Positions 7,531-16,145 are shown, numbered from the stretch's first letter. The stretch: DNA of 64,000 nt from Paenibacillus_F chitinolyticus_A (GCF_045038035.1 NZ_CP173427.1:5332001-5396000), one strand, 5' to 3'. Made by a program: numbers and translations. The notes: a model not told the origin generated them from the sequence alone.

Positions 7531-8724
7531 CTAGCCCAGCCGCTTCGTCGGCGTAAACGTGAGCGGCAGGCTGCTCACGCCGTGGACGATAAACCCGCGG
7601 GCGGGCGTCAGCGGATCTTGATCCGCCCGGGCCAGATCCGGCAGGCGCCCCAGGATAGCCTGAAGCGCTACACGCGCTTCCAGGCGGGCCAGCGGAGCGC
7701 CGAGGCAGAAGTGCATGCCGTGGCCGAAGGCGATGTGCGGGTTCGATTCGCGCGCGATATCGAACTTGTCGGCATCGGCGAATTTGGCGGCGTCGCGGTT
7801 CGCCGAGCCCATCCAGGCCACGACACGGCTGCCGGCCGGGATGACCTGGCCGCCGATCTCCACGTCCCGCGCGGCGGTGCGGAACATCGCCTGCAGCGGC
7901 GACCGGTAGCGCAGCACCTCCTCGATCGCGGACGGCAGAAGCTCCGGCCGAGCGCGCAGCTTCGCCAGCTGGTCCGGGCTCTCCAGCAGCGACAGCACGG
8001 CGTTGCCGATCAGGTTCGTTGTCGTTTCGTTGCCGGCCACCAGCAGAAGCGCGCAGAAGGAGAGAATATCGCCTTCGGACAAATGCGTGTTGGACTCCTC
8101 GGCGGCAAGCAGCGCGCTGATCAGATCGTTGCGGGGCTCTTCGCGGCGGAGGGCGATGATTTTACGGAAATAAGCGTTCATTTCCTCTTGCGCTTGCTGG
8201 GATTCGCTATTCGTCGCTCCGACGACGGAGTCGGCCGACGCGACAACCTCATCCGACCAGTGCTTGAACTGCTCGCGGTCCTCGCTCGGGATGCCGAGCA
8301 TCTCCGCGATGACAATGACGGGAAGCGGATATGAGAAATCGCGGATCAAATCGATGCGTCCCGTTTCGGAAACTTGATCGAGCAGCTCGTGAGTAATCGC
8401 GGCAATACGTGATTCCAATGCCGCGACCGCCTTGGGCGTGAACGCCTTGCTCACCAGGGTCCGCAATTGGGTATGCCGGGGCGGGTCCATCGTAATGAGG
8501 CTGAATCCGGCTTCCCGGCTCTCCTGCTCCGTCCCTCCCTCAAACTTCGGGCGATGCTCGGAAGAAAATTGGGCATGGTCGAAAAGCACCTGCTTGACGT
8601 GTTCATAATCGAAAACGGACCAGATCCCGAGCGGTTCCATAAACATGACCGGCTGATTTTGGCGAAGCTGGGCGTACAGAGGATAAGGATTTCTCAAAAA
8701 ATCGGGCGAAAAGAGCGTATTCAT
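7531..8724 (-). CDS. Cytochrome P450 (bacterial class I, CYP107-like)
   Basis: The 397-residue soluble P450 has every hallmark: the I-helix oxygen-activation motif (VAGNETTTN, with Glu in place of Asp), ExxR (EEVLRYR) and the haem-binding loop FGHGMHFCLGAPLARLE with the cysteine ligand. It should hydroxylate or otherwise oxidise a small molecule in the cytosol using electrons from a ferredoxin or flavodoxin partner, none of which is encoded nearby. The ATG is preceded by GGAGG. The upstream neighbour on the same strand is an esterase, about 115 bp away; they may be co-expressed, but nothing proves a joint pathway. Substrate unknown. Confidence 0.93.
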   Translation of the reverse strand: MNTLFSPDFLRNPYPLYAQLRQNQPVMFMEPLGIWSVFDYEHVKQVLFDHAQFSSEHRPKFEGGTEQESREAGFSLITMDPPRHTQLRTLVSKAFTPKAVAALESRIAAITHELLDQVSETGRIDLIRDFSYPLPVIVIAEMLGIPSEDREQFKHWSDEVVASADSVVGATNSESQQAQEEMNAYFRKIIALRREEPRNDLISALLAAEESNTHLSEGDILSFCALLLVAGNETTTNLIGNAVLSLLESPDQLAKLRARPELLPSAIEEVLRYRSPLQAMFRTAARDVEIGGQVIPAGSRVVAWMGSANRDAAKFADADKFDIARESNPHIAFGHGMHFCLGAPLARLEARVALQAILGRLPDLARADQDPLTPARGFIVHGVSSLPLTFTPTKRLG

Positions 8725-8840
8725 TGATTATACCGCCTCCAAATAAGGGTTAAAGAGAGCGACTCGCTCTCCCGAACGGGATCAAGAATGAACCAGCCGG
8801 ACTTTACCGGTCTGCTTCCGCTTGTTGTCTTCCTATCTTG

Positions 8841-9782
8841 CTACCGATTGTCCGTGCCCAAGGCAAGCCGCAGCTGCGAGGCCATTTCATCCAGCGCTTC
8901 CTGCACTGCGGGAACGAATTTATGAAAGTTGGCGAAGCCGTGAATCAGGGTCTCGTAATTCTTGTACACCACTTCGACTCCCGCCTGGATAAGCTTGTCC
9001 GCATATGCCTTGCCGCTGTCCCGCAGCGGGTCGTACTGGGCAGTCACGATCATCGCGGGCGGCAGCCCGCTTAGATCTTTATGGTGGATGGGGTAAGCAT
9101 ACGGATTGCTCGCTTCTTCCTCCGTGTTCAAATACTGCTTCGAAAACCATTCCATCATTCCCGCGGTCAGCAGGTACCCTTCCTTGTTCTCGCGCAGCGA
9201 TGCCGGGTCCTCCTCGAGAAAACCTGCAGCAGGATAACATAGCAGCTGGTAAACGATCTCCGGTCCGCCCGCTTCCTTCAACTTGATGCAGCTTACGGCC
9301 GCGAGCGTTCCTCCGGCGCTGTCGCCGCCGACGGCGATTCGTTCGGGATCGATGCCGAACTCGTCCGGATGGGAAGCGATCCATTGAAGGGCATCGTAAG
9401 CGTCGTCCACCGCCGCCGGGAACTTGTTTTCCGGAGCTAGGCGGTAATCCACGGAAATCACCCGGGCATGAACCGAGTTCGCCAAGTTCCGGCAGATGGA
9501 GTCATGCGATTCCAAATCTCCAACTACAAAGCCGCCCCCGTGAAAAAAAACGAACGCCGGCCACGGCCCCTGACCTTCAGGCGTATAAATCCGGACGGGA
9601 ATATCCCGCCCCTTCAGCGGAAGCTTCCGGTCCTCCACCCGTTTGACCTCCTCCACCCCGAAGGTGAGGGCCGCATTCCCCGTACCTTTGCGGAGATCCT
9701 CCGGCTTCAGGTCCTCCAAAGACGGCAGCGGGTGTGAATTCATCTGTTTAAGCATCATAGCAATACGCGGTTCCACCGGCAT
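8841..9782 (-). CDS. Alpha/beta hydrolase, HSL-type esterase/lipase (family IV)
   Basis: A 313-residue cytoplasmic esterase. The oxyanion-hole motif HGGGFVVGD, the nucleophile elbow GDSAGG, the aspartate in YDPLRD and the histidine in LIHGF complete the hormone-sensitive-lipase-type triad, in the expected order. It likely hydrolyses short- to medium-chain esters. The ATG at 9782 is chosen because AAAGGA lies 9 bp upstream; the frame runs open another 47 codons, but that stretch has no homologous character. An inverted repeat GTGAAAT-N15-ATTTCAC at 9895-9923 lies about 115 bp upstream and could be an operator. Confidence 0.9.
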   Translation of the reverse strand: MPVEPRIAMMLKQMNSHPLPSLEDLKPEDLRKGTGNAALTFGVEEVKRVEDRKLPLKGRDIPVRIYTPEGQGPWPAFVFFHGGGFVVGDLESHDSICRNLANSVHARVISVDYRLAPENKFPAAVDDAYDALQWIASHPDEFGIDPERIAVGGDSAGGTLAAVSCIKLKEAGGPEIVYQLLCYPAAGFLEEDPASLRENKEGYLLTAGMMEWFSKQYLNTEEEASNPYAYPIHHKDLSGLPPAMIVTAQYDPLRDSGKAYADKLIQAGVEVVYKNYETLIHGFANFHKFVPAVQEALDEMASQLRLALGTDNR

Positions 9783-10177
9783 AACACGACGTCCTTTCGA
9801 ATTAAGCGTTCCCCCTTGAAACGGAAACTCTAGAGAGGGGGACAAAAAGGAACAAGGGTTCAATCGGATACGGCGTACGAAAATTAGTTTCATAGTGAAA
9901 TATTTAAACACGAAACATTTCACTTATCTAAATGGTAAATGGCGGGGAACCGAAAGTCAAATTTAGCCGGCTTTCCTAGTTTCCAAAGGACTTTACATAT
10001 TTTGGCGCCTACGCAAAACAACCCGCCTCCGCTTGTTCGGGACGGGCTCTATAGATTTCGGTGCGTATTCGCGGAAATATGCTTGCCGGGTATACGGGTA
10101 AAGCAGGGCTTCGCTGTAAGAATTCGTGTGAAGCAGCCGTGCTTCCTTCGCCCCTCCATCCAAGTCTTCACCGGGTG
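9783..10177. other. Intergenic region between esterase and glycosylase genes
   Basis: No gene seen. It contains the inverted repeat at 9895-9923 described with the esterase. Plus- and minus-strand frames here are short or overlap real genes. Confidence 0.5.
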
Positions 10178-10729
10178 TTATTCGGCGACAAAACGCCACG
10201 GATAGTCCACCGCCTTGGTGATGCCGATCCGCGGCGTGACGAGAATCGGGCCCGCAGGAGGGGCTCCGGGCTCCAGCGCCAGTCCTTGCGGCGGTTCCGC
10301 AAGCAGATCGCAGCCGTTCTGCTCCCGGGTGATCCCGAGGCCCTGCGCCAGCTTGCCGGGACCGTTCAGCAGGTTCCGGTCCGGGGCGCCCCCGCGGTTT
10401 CCGCGGATCAGCTCCAGCCCCTCGAGGGGCCTGGCCGCACGCAGCAGCACCGCGCCCACTCCGCCGGGCTCGTGGGCCACGACGTTGATGCACAGGTGCA
10501 TCCCGTAGATGAGGTACACGTACAACCGGCCGACCTCTCCGAACATAAGCCGGTTGCGCGGAGTGACGGCCCGGCTGGCATGGCTGGCCGGATCGTCGGA
10601 GCCTTTGTAGGCTTCCGTTTCCGTAATCGCCACACGAATAAGCCCCGCCTCTGTCTGCCGGACGAGCTCGCATCCGAGCAGTTCTTTCGCTACCGTAACA
10701 GTATCGCGTTCCAGAAATGACGCGTCCAT
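10178..10729 (-). CDS. mpg: DNA-3-methyladenine glycosylase (AAG/MPG family)
   Basis: A 183-residue protein of the AAG/MPG fold, which removes alkylated purines such as 3-methyladenine and hypoxanthine and starts base-excision repair. Seen in order: LLGCELVRQ, the catalytic-site ITETEAYKG with the glutamate that activates water, SHASRAVTPRNRLMF, the YVYLIYGMHLCINVV block, LLRAARPLEG and NGPGKLAQGLGI. AGGGGG precedes the ATG at 10729 by 7 bp; a longer frame 13 codons upstream lacks a site. The gene begins 14 bp after the stop of the lipoprotein gene, so the two are probably one transcript. Confidence 0.92.
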   Translation of the reverse strand: MDASFLERDTVTVAKELLGCELVRQTEAGLIRVAITETEAYKGSDDPASHASRAVTPRNRLMFGEVGRLYVYLIYGMHLCINVVAHEPGGVGAVLLRAARPLEGLELIRGNRGGAPDRNLLNGPGKLAQGLGITREQNGCDLLAEPPQGLALEPGAPPAGPILVTPRIGITKAVDYPWRFVAE

Positions 10730-10743
10730 TTTTCCGCCCCCTC

Positions 10744-11220
10744 TTAATTGCCGTATTTCTCCCGCCACGCCTCACTCCAATCCGGATAAGAAACGGAATG
10801 GACTTCTTCCAGCGTTTTACCGTCCAGCGACCAGCCTCCGCCGGCCGATCCGTATTGATCCTGAGGAAACGAGGTCCCGCCGAACGGCTGCCCTTCCGTC
10901 TCGTACACATAAACGTCGACCTTTCCTTTGGAAAGAGGATGTCCCTTGACGACGAATTTCCGGACACGGATCGTTTTACCCAAATACCGTTCCGGATCTA
11001 CGGTTTGAAGGCCCCAGTACATCATCCCGGGCAATTGATTGAGTATATCCTTCGTCAGCTCGTAGCTTTGGACTTCGCCCTCGTAAGACAAAATGCGGTA
11101 GCCTTTGTCCTCCAGATAGCTTTTGGCCAAACTTTGTTCCCGCGGGACCTGGACTTCCCTGCCGTCTTGACATCCCGTCAGCAAAAGGAGAATCAAGAGC
11201 GCAGCCCATCCAGCTTTCAT
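10744..11220 (-). CDS. Lipoprotein with DUF4830-like domain
   Basis: A 158-residue protein with a lipoprotein signal (ILLLLLTGCQ, lipobox Cys), so it should be anchored on the outside of the membrane. The mature part (KSYLEDKGYRILSYEG, PGMMYWGLQTVDPERYLGK, GGTSFP, GGWSLDGKTLEEV) matches my recollection of the DUF4830 family, whose function is unknown. AAAGGAGG lies 8 bp before the ATG at 11220. First gene of a likely two-gene unit with the 3-methyladenine glycosylase; the pairing may be chance. Confidence 0.75.
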   Translation of the reverse strand: MKAGWAALLILLLLTGCQDGREVQVPREQSLAKSYLEDKGYRILSYEGEVQSYELTKDILNQLPGMMYWGLQTVDPERYLGKTIRVRKFVVKGHPLSKGKVDVYVYETEGQPFGGTSFPQDQYGSAGGGWSLDGKTLEEVHSVSYPDWSEAWREKYGN

Positions 11221-11328
11221 CGTGGTTCCTCCTTTCAACACTTTATGACCTTGACCGGCCTTCTTTTAGCGCTGCAAAAGTCAGCCCGCTGCACGACGGC
11301 GGCTCGCGGCCCGGCAGACGCCCGGTTT

Positions 11329-11355
11329 ACGGCGGCCTCCCCTTTGCATATATAA
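11329..11355 (+). promoter_or_regulatory. Sigma-K-like promoter before the DUF4183 genes
   Basis: AC at 11329-11330, a 16-bp spacer, then CATATATAA at 11347-11355; the consensus is AC-N16/17-CATANNNTA, so there is one mismatch. It lies about 40 bp before the first DUF4183 start codon and fits late mother-cell expression. Confidence 0.45.
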
Positions 11356-11396
11356 ACAGGAAGAAGAGTTTTCCTCTGAGGAAGGAGGCGGGCGCG

Positions 11397-11783
11397 GTGC
11401 GGCTAAAACGGAAGAAACGGATCCGCAAAACGAAACATTCGGGCTCCCTGCGCGTTCTTAAGGCAAAAACGGCCGTTTTTGTCACGTTTTCCGACGGAAT
11501 CCGGCGCATTTACAGAAACCGCGACCAGGACCCCTCCTACGGCCGGGTACGAATACCGGATCCCCGCACCGTGTCCTACATGAACCTGTTCGTAAACGCG
11601 GTTCTCCAGCCGTCCAGCGTCTACCGGGTAAGCCGGGGGAAACTGAAACTCCGCTCGCCTGAATTGCCGGAAAAAGGCGTGCCGATCATGCTGCAATTCG
11701 TCACGATTTTGGGAAAGCACTCCCGCGGATGCCGGGGGCGAAAGACCGCGACAACCTGCCGTTCACCGCATAAGGTAAGGTAA
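11397..11783 (+). CDS. DUF4183 protein, probable spore-surface component
   Basis: A 128-residue protein. After a basic start (MRLKRKKRIRKTKH), the region from about residue 25 holds the DUF4183 pattern: SDGIRRIYRNRDQDPSYG, then RTVSYMNLFVNAVLQPS and a closing VPIMLQFVTI. Members in Bacillales are linked to exosporium or spore-coat structures, often with collagen-like proteins; exact role unknown. The GTG start is supported by AAGGAGG 8 bp upstream. It is followed after 22 bp by a second DUF4183 gene, so the pair is likely one operon behind a sigma-K-like promoter. Confidence 0.75.
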   Translation: MRLKRKKRIRKTKHSGSLRVLKAKTAVFVTFSDGIRRIYRNRDQDPSYGRVRIPDPRTVSYMNLFVNAVLQPSSVYRVSRGKLKLRSPELPEKGVPIMLQFVTILGKHSRGCRGRKTATTCRSPHKVR

Positions 11784-11805
11784 ACAAGCAAAGAGGTGAT
11801 CACGC

Positions 11806-12234
11806 ATGCCCCCATCTTTAATCAAACTGTTCGTTGCGGCGAGCAGCGTCATTACGGGAACCGTCACCACGACGACCACGACGGCCGTGGACGACAACGT
11901 CAGACGGTTCGATGCGGTCGTGACCGCGCCGATGATCGACGCGGGCGCAGGCACGACGACGATTCCGGACACAAGCTTCCGGGACGATTCCGGCACTGCC
12001 TTGGCCGCAGGCGCGCTCCCCGTTCCGCCGGCGGGCGGTTACTATAACCTGTATGCGAACGGAGTGCTGCAGGAAGGAGGCCTCTCTACGCTGTCCGCGA
12101 CAAATCTTGTCATCACTACGGCCGCGCTGCTTCCCGGAACGCCCGTTATCGTGGAAATTCACGATTATACCGGCACGACGTCCGCTTCCGCTTCGACGCC
12201 GAACCTGACCGTAACGACGACGGTGAACACATAA
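11806..12234 (+). CDS. Second DUF4183 protein, threonine-rich
   Basis: A 142-residue protein with a Thr-rich N-terminal part (GTVTTTTTTAVDD), a middle region, and the DUF4183 end: GGYYNLYANGVLQEGGL, TNLVITTAALL and GTPVIVEI. The match to the upstream paralogue is clear in the NL(F/Y)(V/A)N..LQ block, but the N-terminal halves differ. No signal peptide, as expected for mother-cell-made spore-surface proteins. AGAGGTGA precedes the ATG. It ends before a shared terminator. Confidence 0.75.
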   Translation: MPPSLIKLFVAASSVITGTVTTTTTTAVDDNVRRFDAVVTAPMIDAGAGTTTIPDTSFRDDSGTALAAGALPVPPAGGYYNLYANGVLQEGGLSTLSATNLVITTAALLPGTPVIVEIHDYTGTTSASASTPNLTVTTTVNT

Positions 12235-12279
12235 ACGGTTCCCCCTCTTCAGCGGGAAATATCGGTCCAGCAGTGGCCG

Positions 12280-12304
12280 TCCCCCGGATAGGGGGATTTT
12301 TTTA
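12280..12304 (+). terminator. Terminator of the DUF4183 operon
   Basis: TCCCCC-GGATA-GGGGGA stem followed by seven T; it touches the stop codon of the convergent deacetylase gene at 12302. Confidence 0.85.
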
Positions 12305-13207
12305 ACGGGACGACCTCTGCAATCTTTGAAGCTCCGACCAGCCGATGAGACGGATTCCTTCGACGGCAAGCACTCCTTTTATTTCGGAATCGCGGAAAAG
12401 ACGGAATTCCCACTCGCGCTTTTGCCAATGAGGGTTGATCGCTTTCAATTCCTCGGCGGGCAGAGCCGGATGTAGGATGAACTCCGAGACCCCGGGCTTA
12501 AGAGCCCTCAAAAGCCGTATGACGGTCCCCCGGAAGCTCTCGTAGGTCTCCCCTTTTTCCGTATGAAAAGAAAGACCCAGCAAATAATCCGGAATCACCA
12601 CGCCTTTGGCGTCGGCCTGGGCCGCGCGCAGCCGGGCCATCTTGGCCGCTTCGGCCGGCACCTCCAGTCCCATATCCACGTACCGGGGAATCCGGAAAGG
12701 CAGCCCGTAGGCCGCGCAAATGTCAAACACGATGCCGAGAAAATCGCGGCCGGTGCCGAGGCCGTACAAACTTCCCATGTGATTGTCCAGATGAGTCGGC
12801 ATAACGCCCATCCGCATCGCCAGCTCGATCTGGCTCACGATTTCCGTCCGCACCTCTTCGGGGTCGGCTCTGCGCTCGAATGACGCGGAATCCGCAGGGA
12901 AGTAACCTTCCTGCGTGACGAGCGACGCTACGCTTCCATGCCGGGTAACCGGCCCCCATTTGTAAGGGGACCATTCGCTCGTAAACGTCAGATGGACGCC
13001 CACATCCGTCTGGGGATGGGCCGCCGCCCAATCCGCGGCTTCTTTCGCCCAGCCGCACGGCATCATGACGGTCGCCGACGAGACCGCCCCTTCGGTCAGA
13101 AGCTGCGCGATTCCCTCGTTCGCGGCATGACACATGCCGTAATCGTCCGCATTGACGATAAGCAGTTTTTCGTCCGGGCGGCAGCCCAGCGCTTCCGCAA
13201 GACTCAT
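12302..13207 (-). CDS. ChbG/YdjC family carbohydrate deacetylase
   Basis: A 301-residue cytosolic enzyme. NADDYGM provides the metal-binding Asp pair, VHLTFTSEW and THLDNHMG carry further histidine ligands, and FILHP closes the active site; the order matches the YdjC/ChbG fold that removes acetyl groups from mono- or diacetylchitobiose-type sugars. AAGGGG precedes the ATG at 13207; the frame upstream runs on 88 codons across the divergent promoter and is not coding. It faces a TetR remnant, and the shared intergenic region holds two palindromes, so it was once, and may still be, TetR-controlled. Confidence 0.85.
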   Translation of the reverse strand: MSLAEALGCRPDEKLLIVNADDYGMCHAANEGIAQLLTEGAVSSATVMMPCGWAKEAADWAAAHPQTDVGVHLTFTSEWSPYKWGPVTRHGSVASLVTQEGYFPADSASFERRADPEEVRTEIVSQIELAMRMGVMPTHLDNHMGSLYGLGTGRDFLGIVFDICAAYGLPFRIPRYVDMGLEVPAEAAKMARLRAAQADAKGVVIPDYLLGLSFHTEKGETYESFRGTVIRLLRALKPGVSEFILHPALPAEELKAINPHWQKREWEFRLFRDSEIKGVLAVEGIRLIGWSELQRLQRSSR

Positions 13208-13233
13208 CTTTTCCCCTTCTTTCCGAGAGTAAT

Positions 13234-13269
13234 GACTGACCAGTCCATTTTTAGTACTATACAGTACTA
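13234..13269. promoter_or_regulatory. Two adjacent palindromes, likely TetR-type operators
   Basis: GACTG-AC-CAGTC at 13234-13245 and the perfect TAGTACT-ATAC-AGTACTA at 13252-13269 lie in the 64 bp between the divergent deacetylase and TetR-remnant starts. Size and place suit binding sites of a TetR repressor. Confidence 0.5.
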
Positions 13270-13271
13270 GT

Positions 13272-13514
13272 ATGAAAACGACTAAACGAACTTCCAACCG
13301 GGAGAAAGCCCTGAATACCGCCGAACACCTTTTTCTGACAAAAGGGTTTCTCTTTACCAGTATGGACGAAATTGTAGCCGAGAGCAAAGTATCCAAAACG
13401 AGTATCGTACTGGAGGGCTCGATCCGTAAAAGAACCGAAGCGGACCGGGTTGCGGAGGAGCTTGAGAACATCAGTGTCGCAAAGCTTTTAGAAGCGTTAA
13501 TGCGGAGAGGTTAA
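13272..13514 (+). pseudogene. TetR-family regulator remnant
   Basis: Eighty codons. Residues 9-45 form a normal TetR helix-turn-helix (REKALNTAEHLFLTKGF, then VAESKVSKTSI), but the sequence then jumps to a short helical C-terminus (TEADRVAEELENISVAKLLEAL). The family is usually 180-220 residues with a ligand-binding core. The ATG has no ribosome site. This reads as an internal in-frame deletion, and the protein should not sense a ligand. The palindromes in front of it are probably its former operators. Confidence 0.65.
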
Positions 13515-13532
13515 GACTGCGGGTATATCGCT

Positions 13533-13838
13533 TTAATCAAGGAGCCTAAACCGCTCCAACTGATCGTGAATGCCTTCTTTCCGTAAGATTTCTTTCTGCT
13601 TGGGGCCGATCAGGTCAAAATGCGGAAACGGGGCCCGGTTATGAATGTACCGGGGATTCAGCCCGTGGGAGATGCACCAGTCGGACAAGCGGCCGAGGTC
13701 AGAACAGCCGACTTTCGTGACCGTCGTGATTCCGGGAAAGCGCGGTTCCAGCCAGTAATGCGTCAGGTAAGCGATGTCTCCCCGGGAAACCGCCGCTTTC
13801 CAGCGCTGCAGTTCCTCTCTTTTCACTCCAAAAGCCAC
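13533..13838 (-). CDS. YneQ-like conserved hypothetical protein
   Basis: A 101-residue protein (FGVKREELQRWK, ITTVTKVGCSDLGRL, FPHFDLIGPKQKEIL) recalling B. subtilis YneQ, which has no known function. No signal or membrane segment. The GTG start at 13838 is chosen because GGGGGAG lies 6 bp upstream and homologous-looking sequence begins there; the longer frame runs into the terminator of the next gene. Monocistronic. Confidence 0.7.
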   Translation of the reverse strand: MAFGVKREELQRWKAAVSRGDIAYLTHYWLEPRFPGITTVTKVGCSDLGRLSDWCISHGLNPRYIHNRAPFPHFDLIGPKQKEILRKEGIHDQLERFRLLD

Positions 13839-13926
13839 CGGTTCTCCCCCTTTCCGGGTAATGATGTGTTTAAAGCGGCTAATAAGCGCCGGTCGCATGC
13901 CGCCGGCCAAGAAACTAATTATACCG

Positions 13927-13959
13927 CAAAAAACCGCCGGGCAACATACGCCCGGCGGT
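13927..13959 (-). terminator. Terminator after the MerR gene
   Basis: ACCGCCGGGC / GCCCGGCGGT ten-base stem (13933-13942 with 13950-13959), followed on the minus strand by six T. Confidence 0.88.
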
Positions 13960-13980
13960 TGTCCGCAATCCATTGCGCCG

Positions 13981-14742
13981 TTATTGCGCAGCTGCCCATG
14001 ATTCGGCGGCGGCGCGCAAATAATAAGCCAAACCGGTCTGCTGGCTCTCCAGCATCTGACGGTGAAAATCGTCTTCCATAAAAAACTTCGCCTGGTTGAC
14101 GTAGTCTTGGGGTCCGAATGCGTGCCCCGCTTTGTTCAGGAAATCCAGATGGTCCCGGAGCAGCGTCCGCACGTCTTCGTGATCGAACTTCACTCCGTTT
14201 TTGAGGGCGCCGGCCATCCCGTCCGTAAACCGCTTTGCCTCCGCAGCCTGTTCGTTCAATGCCTCCACGTCGATCGTTTCTTTCTCCAGAAGATCGTACC
14301 CGTACGTTTCTTTCAAATACTCGTTCTGCTCCGTCAGCGCCTCTTTCCATTCCTCTTCTCTGCCGAATCCCTTGAACATGTCTGCCATTTCCATTCTTTC
14401 TCCCTCCGAGGCGTACCGGATGGACTGCCGCAGCGTCCGGAGAAGCTGTTCCAGCCTCACCTTCCGCGCCGTAAGAAGCTCCTCCTGCTCCGATAAAACA
14501 GCTGTCCGCTGCGGTTTTTCTTCCAGCACCCTCCCGATTTTTTCCAGCGGTACATCCAGTTCCCGGTAAAACAAAATCTCCTGCAAGCGCTGAAGCTCCT
14601 CCATCCCGTACAGCCGGTAGCCCGCTTCACTGATCTTCCGGGGCGGAAGAAGACCGATTTTGTGGTAATGATGCAGGGTCTTTACCGTTACACCCGACAC
14701 CCGCGCGGTTTCTTTGACGGTCAAGAGCTTGTCGCCGAGCAT
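13981..14742 (-). CDS. MerR-family activator with TipAS-like effector domain
   Basis: A 253-residue regulator. Residues 6-75 are a MerR winged helix (TVKETARVSGVTVKTLHHYHKIGLLPP, RLYGMEELQRLQ), followed by a coiled-coil dimerisation helix. The C-terminal 130 residues recall the TipAS antibiotic-binding domain seen in TipA, Mta and SkgA (GYDLLEKETIDVEALNEQAAEAKRF; YVNQAKFFMEDDFHRQML). Such proteins bind thiopeptide or other drugs and activate promoters with over-long spacers. GGAGG precedes the ATG at 14742. Its own promoter has the 19-bp spacer dyad, indicating autoregulation. Confidence 0.88.
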   Translation of the reverse strand: MLGDKLLTVKETARVSGVTVKTLHHYHKIGLLPPRKISEAGYRLYGMEELQRLQEILFYRELDVPLEKIGRVLEEKPQRTAVLSEQEELLTARKVRLEQLLRTLRQSIRYASEGERMEMADMFKGFGREEEWKEALTEQNEYLKETYGYDLLEKETIDVEALNEQAAEAKRFTDGMAGALKNGVKFDHEDVRTLLRDHLDFLNKAGHAFGPQDYVNQAKFFMEDDFHRQMLESQQTGLAYYLRAAAESWAAAQ

Positions 14743-14764
14743 GGTATTCCTCCTTTCCATTCAA

Positions 14765-14795
14765 AGTCTAAAGGCTCCTCCAAGAGGAGGGTCAA
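14765..14795 (-). promoter_or_regulatory. MerR-type promoter with 19-bp spacer and dyad operator
   Basis: On the minus strand, TTGACC, a 19-bp spacer containing CTCCTC-TT-GGAGGAG, and TAGACT. The over-long spacer with a dyad in it is diagnostic of MerR-activated promoters. Confidence 0.75.
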
Positions 14796-14881
14796 GACGA
14801 ATCCGCAAAAAAATTTATACACTTTAACGGCAACCGGGTAATATTAGGGAATACTGATCAAAACGGAAAGTGAGGCGGATT

Positions 14882-16111
14882 ATGCACCATTTTAACGAAA
14901 TCTTTATCCAAATTCTTGTTCTTCTCGCAGTTTCCATGGCCGTTATTGCCGTCGCCAAAAAAGTAAACCAGCCTTACTCCATCGCGCTCGTCCTGACAGG
15001 GCTGCTGCTCGGACTTATCCGCGTACCCTTCCTGGAAGCGGCCGAATCCTTCATTACACAATCCCATGTGTTTCAGGCGATTATCATTTCCCTGTTTCTG
15101 CCGATTCTCCTGGGGGACGCAACGCTCAAGCTGCCCTTCTCCCATTTAAAAGAACAAAGCAAGCCCGTTCTCGCACTGGCCTTCGGCGGTACCCTGCTGT
15201 CCTTTCTGCTGATCGCCTTCGCTTCTTATTACCTGCTCGGACTGCCTCTCGTCGTGGCTTTTACCTTTGGCGCATTAATGAGCGCAACGGACCCGATAAG
15301 CGTCATCTCCATTTTCAAGTCCCTGGGAGTTCCTAAACAGGTCGTGACCATCATCGAAGGAGAGTCGCTGTTTAACGACGGGATTGCCGTTGTACTGTTT
15401 CAGATTTCTTCGGTGTACCTGCTGTCCTACATCGAAATGGGCTGGGCCGGAGCGGGGAACGGTCTGCTTCTGTTCCTTCAATTTGCACTCGGCGGCATAG
15501 CGGTAGGTGCCTTGATGGGCTTCGTTTTCTCCCAGCTCATCCGTTTTTACGACGACTATCCCCTGGAAATCGCCTTCTCCATGCTGCTTTTCTTCGGAAG
15601 TTACTTCATCGCGGAGCATTTCCACGTGTCCGGAGTAATCGCGGTCGTTGTTGCCGGGCTCATTTTCGGGAGCTACGGAGCCAAGATCGGCATGTCGGAC
15701 AAGACCTTCATGAACATTCATTCCTTCTGGGATGTCATCACGCTCATTGCGAATTCGCTCATTTTCCTCATGATCGGGCTGGAAATCCGGAACATAAATT
15801 TTGCCGATAAATGGGGCATGATTGCCGCGGCTGTGATTCTCGTTCTGCTCGGCAGAACAATTGCCCTCTATGCGAGCGTCTTCTTCCTGAAAGATTTCCC
15901 GAGGGCGTGGAAAAGCGTGCTGAACTGGGGCGGGTTAAAAGGAAGCTTGTCCATCGCGCTCGCTTTAAGTCTTCCGCAGGATTTCGCGGGGCGGGACGAC
16001 GTGCTCGTCCTTACTTTCAGTATCGTCCTCTTCTCCCTTCTTGTCCAAGGCTTGACGATCAAGCCCCTTGTCGTCAAACTGGGGCTGAGCCGGCAGAAGA
16101 ATTCGTCCTGA
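14882..16111 (+). CDS. CPA1-type Na+(K+)/H+ antiporter (NhaP-like)
   Basis: A 409-residue membrane protein with about 12 helices. ALMSATDPISVISIF contains the TD motif of the unwound helix, and GESLFNDGIAVVLFQ is the ion-binding ND motif of electroneutral CPA1 exchangers. It exports Na+ or K+ in exchange for protons for pH and salt homeostasis. The C-terminus is short, without a large cytosolic regulatory domain. ATG 14882 has GAGG upstream; a GTG four codons earlier overlaps that site. A terminator follows. Confidence 0.9.
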   Translation: MHHFNEIFIQILVLLAVSMAVIAVAKKVNQPYSIALVLTGLLLGLIRVPFLEAAESFITQSHVFQAIIISLFLPILLGDATLKLPFSHLKEQSKPVLALAFGGTLLSFLLIAFASYYLLGLPLVVAFTFGALMSATDPISVISIFKSLGVPKQVVTIIEGESLFNDGIAVVLFQISSVYLLSYIEMGWAGAGNGLLLFLQFALGGIAVGALMGFVFSQLIRFYDDYPLEIAFSMLLFFGSYFIAEHFHVSGVIAVVVAGLIFGSYGAKIGMSDKTFMNIHSFWDVITLIANSLIFLMIGLEIRNINFADKWGMIAAAVILVLLGRTIALYASVFFLKDFPRAWKSVLNWGGLKGSLSIALALSLPQDFAGRDDVLVLTFSIVLFSLLVQGLTIKPLVVKLGLSRQKNSS

Positions 16112-16117
16112 TACGGC

Positions 16118-16145
16118 GGCCGGCTGAGATGCCGGCCTCTTTTCT
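16118..16145 (+). terminator. Terminator after the antiporter gene
   Basis: GGCCGGC-TGAGAT-GCCGGCC stem followed by TCTTTTCT. Confidence 0.8.

Noticed and set aside
7304..7534. 76-codon plus-strand frame in the GC-rich gap after ydjO
   Set aside because: Arg/Gly/Ala-rich chance frame in GC-rich DNA, no ribosome site; overlaps the dispersed repeat.
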